From Pseudomonadota bacterium (GTDB lineage Bacteria > Desulfobacterota > Desulfarculia > Desulfarculales > Desulfarculaceae), in the NCBI GenBank assembly GCA_018902755.1, contig JAHIQI010000072.1:13033-77032 (forward strand): a stretch of 64,000 bases of DNA. Reading direction: 5' to 3'. Made by a program: the position numbers and the translations under genes. Below, in pieces: positions 42,553 to 48,705 of the stretch (position 1 is the stretch's first letter; each line of letters starts with the position of its first letter). The notes beneath the pieces are model-generated. The model searched no databases and was not told the origin of the DNA. It saw only the letters and a program-made list of their open reading frames with translations.

Positions 42553-44928
42553 TTAGAAGCTGAAGCCCAGTCCCGCTCCCCAACCGTAGTCCGAGTTCCA
42601 CTGGGCCACCACCGAGAGGTGGCTGTTGATCATGTAGCTCAGGCCCGCCTCGGCCTCCCAAAAATCGTGGGTATCATACTTCCAGTTGCCGTACAGGGCC
42701 AGGCGCGGGGTCAGGTCCCAAACCTTGCCCAACTCCACCCGCCCTCCCAGGTCGCTGTCCACCCACAGCCGCGAGTGGATATTGTACGGCAAAAGGTAGC
42801 GCAACCCCAAGAGGCCTCGCGCCTTGTCCAGCTTGTCTTTTTCGCCCAGGAAGTCTCCGCCGATGAAAACCGAGGTGAAGCGGTTCAGGTGATAGTCCCA
42901 GGTGGGGATCATCTCCCACTCGGTGTTCTCCACCTTTTGCCAGCACACCTCCCACTCCAGTGCCAGCACATTGCGGGTGGAGGCCAGTTGGGCCACGCCC
43001 TCGCTCATGTTGCTCAAGAACGAGCCCTCGATCATGGGGTACCAGTGTTCCTCGTACAGCTTGGGGCGGATGGCAACGACCTCCGGCGGCGGGGTGAAGC
43101 CCTGGTAGTGCACCAGCCGGGCCATGCCCGCCATCATGTGATAGAGCAGATGACAGTGGAAGAACCAGTCGCCCTTTTCGTTGGCGTCGAACTCGATCAC
43201 CGTGGTGGACATGGGGGCCACGTCCACGGTGTGCTTTAGCGGCGCGTAATCCCCCTGGCCGTTGACCACCCGGAAGAAATGCCCGTGCAGATGCATGGGG
43301 TGATGCATCATGGTGCGGTTTATCATGACCAAACGCACCACCTCGCCCTGCTTGATGAGGATGTCGTCCTGCTCGGACAGGGGCTTGTTGTTCAACAGCC
43401 AGACGTAGCGCTCCATGTCCCCGTCCAGGGTCAGGCGTATCTCGCGCACCTTGCGCTTATGACCGAAGGCGGTGGGGTGGGTGGCTTTGAGCTGGGCATA
43501 GGGGGGCCAGGGCCGCTTGGGGTCCATGCCGTCCTGGGCCAGGCTGGGGGATGAGGCCACGTCCCCGGCCAGGGGCGCGAACTGGTAGGCCCACCTGGTG
43601 CCGCTGGGCGGCGGGGGAGGGGCCGTGCTCGCGGCGTGCCCGCCGTGGGCCATGGCCATGGGGGCCGGGCTGGGCTCCATCTTCATGGCCGGAGCCCCGT
43701 GGTCCATCTTCATGCCCGCCGCCTCGGCCTTGGGCGGCATGGCCATGTCGCCGTGGCCGCCCATGCCGGGCATTGCCTGGCCCTGGTCCATGGACATGCT
43801 CTTCATGCCCATCATGCCGGGCCTGTCGAAGCGGCCAGCCTCCACCAGATCGTCGCCCATGCCCATGGAGCCGGCCGGGGTCAGGGCCAGCAGCTTGCCC
43901 AGGGTAAGGTCGCCCATGGTGTAGTAGAGGTTGGGCCGGGGGATGGCCGGGGCGGGGTGGTCCGGTCCCTGGCCCAGCCACAGCGAGGCCCAGGAGGAGC
44001 CGTCGTGGGCCGTGGCCCGCAGCTCAAAGGAGCCGCTCGAGGGCAGGGTAACCAGCAGGTCGTAGGTCTCGGCCACGCCGATGAGCAGGCGCTGGTTTTT
44101 CAGCGGAACCACATCCTGGCCGTCGGCCGCGATGATGGTCAGAGGGCCGCCCGCGAACTCCACGTAAAAAAAGGTGGTGGACGAGCCGTTGATAATGCGT
44201 AGCCGAACGGTCTCGCCGGGCTTGGCCGGTGCCCGGCTGGTGGGCTTGCCGTTGGCCAGGAAACGGTCGTAGGCCACGTCCGAGATATCCATGGCCGGCA
44301 TGCGCTGCAACTCGCGCTTGAGGTAATCGCCCAGCATGCCCAGCTTGGCCGCGCCGATCATGCTCTGCTTGGAGCCCTTGGCCTGGGCGAACCACTCGCT
44401 GCCCCGCTTTAGGGCGCGCATCACCGATGCCGGGTCGTCGTCGGTCCAGTCGGAGAGCACCACCACCAGGTCTCGTGGGGAGGCGTGCCCGTGGCCGCGC
44501 GGCTCGATGACGATGGAGCCGTAGACTCCCCGCTGCTCCTGCAAGCCGCTATGGGAGTGGTACCAGTAGGTGCCGCTCTGGCGGATGGGGAACTCGTAGG
44601 TGAAGGTGGTCCCCGGCGCGATGGGCGGAAAGCTGATCTCCGGCACGCCATCCATGCCCGGCGGCACCAGGATGCCGTGCCAGTGGATGGAGGTGTCCAC
44701 GTCCATCTTGTTTTGCACCCGAATGCGGGCCGTGTCACCTTCAACAAAACGCAGGGTGGGGCCGGGGATGCCCCCGTTGATGGTCATGGCCTCCACCGGG
44801 GCGCCGGTGATGTTGACCTGCTCTTTGGCGATGGTCAGATGGTAGTCACGCACCGCCGCCGAGGCGGAAATGGGGAGCAGCAATAGGGACAGGAGCAGGG
44901 AAATCAAGATGCGGGGCATGGGACGCAT
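42553..44928 (-). CDS. copA: CopA multicopper oxidase fused to a C-terminal outer-membrane beta-barrel
   Basis: A 791-residue exported protein (signal peptide 1-24). Residues 27-612 are a CopA-type multicopper oxidase: H-W-H-G (82-84), W-Y-H-S-H-S-G (123-127), H-P-M-H-L-H-G-H (543-550) and H-C-H-L-L-Y-H (591-597), so type 1, 2 and 3 copper ligands are present. A Met/His-rich insert (about 353-430) resembles CopA copper-binding repeats. Residues about 628-791 alternate aromatic and small residues in beta-barrel fashion and end in Phe791, the outer-membrane insertion signal. This resembles CopB joined to CopA. A 9-bp inverted repeat lies over the ribosome-binding site. I infer periplasmic Cu(I) oxidation tethered to the outer membrane. 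Confidence 0.85.
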   Translation of the reverse strand: MRPMPRILISLLLSLLLLPISASAAVRDYHLTIAKEQVNITGAPVEAMTINGGIPGPTLRFVEGDTARIRVQNKMDVDTSIHWHGILVPPGMDGVPEISFPPIAPGTTFTYEFPIRQSGTYWYHSHSGLQEQRGVYGSIVIEPRGHGHASPRDLVVVLSDWTDDDPASVMRALKRGSEWFAQAKGSKQSMIGAAKLGMLGDYLKRELQRMPAMDISDVAYDRFLANGKPTSRAPAKPGETVRLRIINGSSTTFFYVEFAGGPLTIIAADGQDVVPLKNQRLLIGVAETYDLLVTLPSSGSFELRATAHDGSSWASLWLGQGPDHPAPAIPRPNLYYTMGDLTLGKLLALTPAGSMGMGDDLVEAGRFDRPGMMGMKSMSMDQGQAMPGMGGHGDMAMPPKAEAAGMKMDHGAPAMKMEPSPAPMAMAHGGHAASTAPPPPPSGTRWAYQFAPLAGDVASSPSLAQDGMDPKRPWPPYAQLKATHPTAFGHKRKVREIRLTLDGDMERYVWLLNNKPLSEQDDILIKQGEVVRLVMINRTMMHHPMHLHGHFFRVVNGQGDYAPLKHTVDVAPMSTTVIEFDANEKGDWFFHCHLLYHMMAGMARLVHYQGFTPPPEVVAIRPKLYEEHWYPMIEGSFLSNMSEGVAQLASTRNVLALEWEVCWQKVENTEWEMIPTWDYHLNRFTSVFIGGDFLGEKDKLDKARGLLGLRYLLPYNIHSRLWVDSDLGGRVELGKVWDLTPRLALYGNWKYDTHDFWEAEAGLSYMINSHLSVVAQWNSDYGWGAGLGFSF

Positions 44929-44956
44929 GAATGACTCCTTAAATGGTAGTCATTCA
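44928..44956. promoter_or_regulatory. inverted repeat over the copA ribosome-binding site
   Basis: TGAATGACT (44928-44936) and AGTCATTCA (44948-44956) are perfect 9-bp arms separated by 11 bp. On the minus strand the right arm ends in the start codon and the spacer and arm contain AAGGAG. It could be a protein operator or a hairpin hiding the ribosome-binding site. No copper-regulator gene is adjacent. Confidence 0.6.
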
Positions 44957-45079
44957 AGTATGGGATTGGGGGGGGAAGGTGTCAACGCGGAGCGGTTAGG
45001 CTGGAAAAGAGGCTTGTGAGAAAATAGGTTGCCGCCTAAACACCGCTCATTGGCAGGTTGATCTTTACCCAAGCGCGGC

Positions 45080-45832
45080 TTACTTTCCCCGCCTGTCCTT
45101 CCTTCTATCCTTCTTCCAACCAATGTCCTTGGTGATGCCCTTGCGCTTGTAGGGTTTCTCCACGTCCTCCTGGGCCAGGAGGAAGGACCCCGGCATGGTG
45201 CCGGGCGTGGGCATGGCCGGGCCGGACGGGGTGGGGGCGGGCTTGGGTTTGGCCGGTTTCTTGGGGATGATGGTTTCGTCTATGGGCGGGCCCATGAGGC
45301 AGGAGGCCGGGGCCCAGGCGCACAGGAAGTACTCGCCCCAAGCGGGGAACACCGCCCCCTGGTCCTGAGCCTGGTGGGCCTGCACGGTGACCAGCACCGG
45401 TTCGGAGTCGCGTCGCTCTCCCAGCTTCAGGGCCGTTGCCTCGCTGGCGGCCAATATCCAGGGGCGGCCGTCGTGGGCCTCTTCAAGGCCCCGGCGCTTG
45501 AGCACCGGCCAGGCCTTGCGCCGCGCCCCCAGGTAGAGGTGGGCCGGGGGGGAGGCGCTGTAGTCGGGAGGCTCAAAGGAGCGCTCGCTCACCCGGATGC
45601 GCTTTTCCTCCAGTTCCACCAGCTCCGGGGCCAGGCGGGTGGCCGCGTCGCTGAGCATTCCCTGGCGCAGGCCGCGCCAACCTTCCTCCTGGTTCAGGGC
45701 GGCCAACAGCTCCTTGACCGGCACCCAGCCCTGCTCGTCGGGCAAAAGGGCGAACTCCGCCGGGGCCACGCCCAGGGCGTAGCGCAGGATGCGCACCAGG
45801 TTGTCTTCTTTTTGGGATTGACGGCGGGCCAA
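45080..45832 (-). CDS. KptA/Tpt1-like RNA 2'-phosphotransferase-fold protein, degenerate
   Basis: A 250-residue protein. Residues 11-45 match the KptA/Tpt1 N-terminal domain (D-E-Q-G-W-V-P-V-x-E-L-L), and residues about 95-180 match its ADP-ribosyltransferase-like domain (L-Y-L-G-A ... V-L-K-R-R-G-L ... A-S-x-A-T-A-L-K-L-G). The usual catalytic Leu-Arg-His at the N-terminal domain is Leu-Gly-Val, and the Gly-His-Ser is absent. A C-terminal extension of about 65 residues is rich in Lys/Pro/Arg. It may not be an active 2'-phosphotransferase. It is 4 bp downstream of the 125-residue unknown in the pyr operon. Confidence 0.65.
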   Translation of the reverse strand: MARRQSQKEDNLVRILRYALGVAPAEFALLPDEQGWVPVKELLAALNQEEGWRGLRQGMLSDAATRLAPELVELEEKRIRVSERSFEPPDYSASPPAHLYLGARRKAWPVLKRRGLEEAHDGRPWILAASEATALKLGERRDSEPVLVTVQAHQAQDQGAVFPAWGEYFLCAWAPASCLMGPPIDETIIPKKPAKPKPAPTPSGPAMPTPGTMPGSFLLAQEDVEKPYKRKGITKDIGWKKDRRKDRRGK

Positions 45833-45836
45833 AATC

Positions 45837-46214
45837 TTAGCGCACCTCTTGGGTGACTCCCTTGGGCGTGACTACATAGTGGACGACCCCTTTGGGGTGC
45901 CACACTCTCACCTTCCAGGCGCCGGGGGCGTTGTCCAAAACCTTGACCTCGATGGGGGCCGGGACCTTGAGCTCCTTGGCCAATTTTCCTTGGGGATTCA
46001 GGGCCGGGGCGGCTTCAGTTTTTTGAATGGCAGGCTGGGCGGAAGCGGGCGCGAGAGCCAAGACCTGATACACCTGTTGGGCTACCTTGAGGGCCTGCTG
46101 GTCATTGCTGTCGATCTGGCGCTGGAAGTGGGCGCCCAGAAAGATGCCCACGATGCAGATGGCGCTCACCAGGGCGATGGCCTCTGAGCTGACCAAACTG
46201 CTAAAGCGTCCCAT
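45837..46214 (-). CDS. single-TM hypothetical protein, 125 aa
   Basis: I start it at ATG 46214, 2 bp after the pyrC stop. One transmembrane helix (about residues 10-28) is followed by a helical stretch and a C-terminal strand-rich domain of about 50 residues (V-E-V-K-V-L-D-N-A-P-G... type pattern). No family recognised. Its position between pyrC and the KptA-like gene suggests co-transcription. Confidence 0.6.
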   Translation of the reverse strand: MGRFSSLVSSEAIALVSAICIVGIFLGAHFQRQIDSNDQQALKVAQQVYQVLALAPASAQPAIQKTEAAPALNPQGKLAKELKVPAPIEVKVLDNAPGAWKVRVWHPKGVVHYVVTPKGVTQEVR

Positions 46215-46216
46215 GT

Positions 46217-47509
46217 CTAGGCCTCCAGACGGAAGGTTACCTTGCCGCCGCAAACGGTCAGCACTGCCCGGCCCGGCATCCTGCGCCCGGCAAAGGCGGT
46301 GTTGGCCGACTTGGAGCGCATATTGACTGGGTCCACGTACCAGATTGCCTTGGGGTCGATGACCACCACATCGGCCGGGCCGCCCGCGGCCAGGCTGCCG
46401 CCGGGCAGCCCCAGCAAGCGGGCCGGGGCCGCGCTCATGCGATCGATCATGGCCAGGGGTTTCAGCAGGTGCTCGTTCACCAACTCCAGCATGATGCCCA
46501 GGGCGGTCTCCAGGCCGGTGACCCCGAAGGCGGCGAAGCCGAACTCCAGCTCTTTTTCCAGCACCGAGTGGGGGGCGTGGTCCGTGGCCAGGGCCTCGAT
46601 GACCCCCGAGGCCAGGGCCTGACGCACCGCTTCGCGGTCGGCCGCCGAGCGCAGCGGCGGGTTCATCTTGCGGTGGGTGTCGTAGTTGCCCACGTCCTGG
46701 TCGCACAGGGCCAGGTAGTGGGGGGCGGTTTCGCCGCTCACCGCCCAGCCGGCCTCCTGGGCGCGCTTCAGGGCGGCCACGCTGCCCGCGCAGGAGATGT
46801 GGGCGATGTGCACCCTGGCCCCGGTGAGCCCGGCCAGGGTTAGGTCGCGCTCCACGGCGGCCACCTCGGCCTCGGCGGGTATGCCCGGCAGGCCCAGGGC
46901 GGTGGCCATGGGGCCTTCGTGCATGGCCCCACCGGCGGAGAGCGAAAGCTCCTCGCTGTGGCAGATCACCGGCAAATTAAAGCCCGAGGCGTACTCCATG
47001 GCCCGGCGCAACAAACGGCTGTCGCTCACCGGGTGGCCGTCGTCGCTCACCGCCACGCAGCCGGCGTCTTTTAGCTCGGCCATCTGGCTGAGGGCCTTGC
47101 CCTTGAGGCCGGGAGTGATGGCCCCCACGGGGTAGACCCGGCAGGAACCCGCCTTGCGGGCCCGCTCCAGGATCATCTCGGTCACCGCCGCGCTGTCGTT
47201 CACCGGCTCGGTGTTGGGCATTGAGCACACGGCGGTGAAACCGCCCGCCGCCGCCGCCGCGGTGCCGCTGGCGATGTCTTCCTTGTACTCCTGGCCCGGC
47301 TCCCGAAGATGCACGTGCAGGTCGATGAGCCCGGGGGCCACCCACTTGTCGGTGCAGTCGATAATCTCGGCCTCGGCGGGAGCCTCAAGCTCCCCGCCCA
47401 GGGCGGCGATGGAGCCGCGCTCCAGGAGAAGGTCGCCGGTTTCGTCGGTGCCGCTGGCCGGGCAGAGCAGCCGCCCGCCTTTCAGAAGTATGGGCCTGGG
47501 CTGGCTCAT
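46217..47509 (-). CDS. pyrC: dihydroorotase (class I, PyrC)
   Basis: A 430-residue amidohydrolase. The zinc-binding D-L-H-V-H-L-R-E-P-G, the carboxylated-Lys region (E-Y-K-E-D), H-C/H-I-A-H positions and the catalytic A-T-D-H-A-P-H are all present. It closes carbamoylaspartate to dihydroorotate. The ATG at 47509 overlaps the pyrB stop by ATGA, so it is translationally coupled to pyrB. Confidence 0.95.
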   Translation of the reverse strand: MSQPRPILLKGGRLLCPASGTDETGDLLLERGSIAALGGELEAPAEAEIIDCTDKWVAPGLIDLHVHLREPGQEYKEDIASGTAAAAAGGFTAVCSMPNTEPVNDSAAVTEMILERARKAGSCRVYPVGAITPGLKGKALSQMAELKDAGCVAVSDDGHPVSDSRLLRRAMEYASGFNLPVICHSEELSLSAGGAMHEGPMATALGLPGIPAEAEVAAVERDLTLAGLTGARVHIAHISCAGSVAALKRAQEAGWAVSGETAPHYLALCDQDVGNYDTHRKMNPPLRSAADREAVRQALASGVIEALATDHAPHSVLEKELEFGFAAFGVTGLETALGIMLELVNEHLLKPLAMIDRMSAAPARLLGLPGGSLAAGGPADVVVIDPKAIWYVDPVNMRSKSANTAFAGRRMPGRAVLTVCGGKVTFRLEA

Positions 47510-48432
47510 GAGGCCTCCGGTCCGATCAAGAGGTAAAGCAAGGCCATGCGCACCGCCACTCCGTTGGCCACCTGATCCAGGATGAGCGACCATGGACCGT
47601 CAGCCACCTCGGGCGACAGTTCCACCCCCCGGTTGATGGGTCCGGGGTGCATGATCACCACGTCGGGCTTGGCCGCTTTCATGTGCTTGAGTCCCAGGCC
47701 GAAGCGCTGGGCGTATTCGCGCAGAGTTGGGAAAAGCACGTCGGTGAGGCGCTCCTGCTGCACCCGCAGCATGATGATCACGTCCGCCTCATTGACCGCC
47801 TCTTCCATGGACCCGGCCACGCTGACCCCCAGGGTCTCAACCGCCGGGGGCAGCAGGGTGCGCGGCCCGTAGACCGTTACCTGGCTGCCCATGGTGTTGA
47901 GCCCGATTATGTCCGAGCGAGCCACCCGCGAATGGGTGATGTCGCCGATGATGGACACCTTGAGTCCGTCCAGATGGCCTTTTGCCCGGCGGATGGTCAG
48001 CAGGTCAAGCAGCCCCTGGCTGGGATGCTCGTGAGCCCCGTCGCCCGCGTTGATGATGGAGCAGGGGATGTGCCGGGCCAGAAGCTGAGGCGCGCCGCTC
48101 TGGGAGTGGCGCATCACGATAAGGTCCGGGCTCATGGCCAAGAGGTTCTTGGCCGTGTCGATGAGCGTCTCGCCCTTGGTGATGCTGCTGGTGGAGGCCG
48201 ACAGGCTCACAGTGTCCGCGCTCAGGCGCTTGGCCGCGATCTCAAAGGAGGTGCGGGTGCGGGTGGAGGCCTCGTAGAAAAAATGGACTATGGTTTTGCC
48301 CCGGAGGGTGGGCACTTTTTTAATGGGCCGGGCGCTGATCTCCCTAAGCGACTCGGCGGTGTCCAAAACGGTGGTGATCTCCTCGGCGCTCACCCCGTAG
48401 AGACCCAGCATATTGCGTCGCTTGAGGCTCAC
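47506..48432 (-). CDS. pyrB: aspartate carbamoyltransferase catalytic subunit
   Basis: A 308-residue enzyme of usual length. The carbamoyl-phosphate loop A-S-T-R-T-R-T-S-F-E, the H-P-x-Q motif (E-H-P-S-Q-G-L-L-D-L) and M-H-P-G-P-I-N-R-G-V-E are present. Start is GTG 48432, with AAGGAGG 5 nt upstream; the stop of the leader ORF overlaps the GTG (GTGA). It makes N-carbamoylaspartate, the first committed step to UMP. No pyrI follows, so a PyrB-PyrC arrangement is likely. A candidate attenuator lies upstream. Confidence 0.95.
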   Translation of the reverse strand: MSLKRRNMLGLYGVSAEEITTVLDTAESLREISARPIKKVPTLRGKTIVHFFYEASTRTRTSFEIAAKRLSADTVSLSASTSSITKGETLIDTAKNLLAMSPDLIVMRHSQSGAPQLLARHIPCSIINAGDGAHEHPSQGLLDLLTIRRAKGHLDGLKVSIIGDITHSRVARSDIIGLNTMGSQVTVYGPRTLLPPAVETLGVSVAGSMEEAVNEADVIIMLRVQQERLTDVLFPTLREYAQRFGLGLKHMKAAKPDVVIMHPGPINRGVELSPEVADGPWSLILDQVANGVAVRMALLYLLIGPEAS

Positions 48433-48563
48433 AGACCCTCCTTTTGGCAGCGAATTTTGGCGGCGTTGGCCCAAAAAAAACCTCCAAACACCTTTTTGGG
48501 TGTGGAGGCCGGTTCGCGGGTTTCACCCGGACCGGGAGCCCCGAAGCTGGGGTTTGCAGCCAT
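48429..48563 (-). CDS. candidate pyrB leader peptide, 44 aa
   Basis: An ATG at 48563 opens a 44-codon frame ending in TGA at 48429-48431, overlapping the pyrB GTG by two bases. The terminator hairpin (48481-48508) lies inside codons 19-28, with the T-run at codons 28-31. The length is the same as E. coli pyrL, but the sequence shows no relation that I can see. The ribosome-binding site (AAGG/GAG) is weak. If translated, ribosomes would cover the hairpin and allow read-through. Confidence 0.55.
   Translation of the reverse strand: MAANPSFGAPGPGETREPASTPKKVFGGFFWANAAKIRCQKEGL
48473..48508 (-). promoter_or_regulatory. attenuator terminator upstream of pyrB
   Basis: On the minus strand CCTCCA and CACC (48503-48508, 48499-48502) pair with GGTG and TGGAGG (48489-48492, 48481-48486) with a 2-nt bulge; eight T residues follow (complement of 48473-48480). 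It stands between the promoter and pyrB, 40 nt before the pyrB start, so it would stop transcription before the operon unless read through. Confidence 0.75.
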
Positions 48564-48602
48564 GCTCTTTGCCTTGCCGCGCTATAAGTTAACTAACTAC
48601 TC

Positions 48603-48631
48603 TTGATAACAAACCCACGCTTTCCTGTCAA
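48603..48631 (-). promoter_or_regulatory. sigma70-type promoter of the pyrBC operon
   Basis: Minus strand TTGACA (48626-48631), 17-bp spacer, TATCAA (48603-48608). Predicted start near 48596 gives a leader of about 165 nt containing the candidate leader ORF and terminator. Confidence 0.55.
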
Positions 48632-48705
48632 GGCGCGGACCCCTTGAAATAAGCGCTCCCGCAATGTCGCTAGACGTACGTTGCGTCCCGTGGTACACCA
48701 TCGCC

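Noticed and set aside
48344..48526. A 60-aa minus-strand frame overlapping the pyrB leader and start.
   Set aside because: It runs deep into pyrB in another frame, whereas the 44-codon frame stops exactly at the pyrB start.
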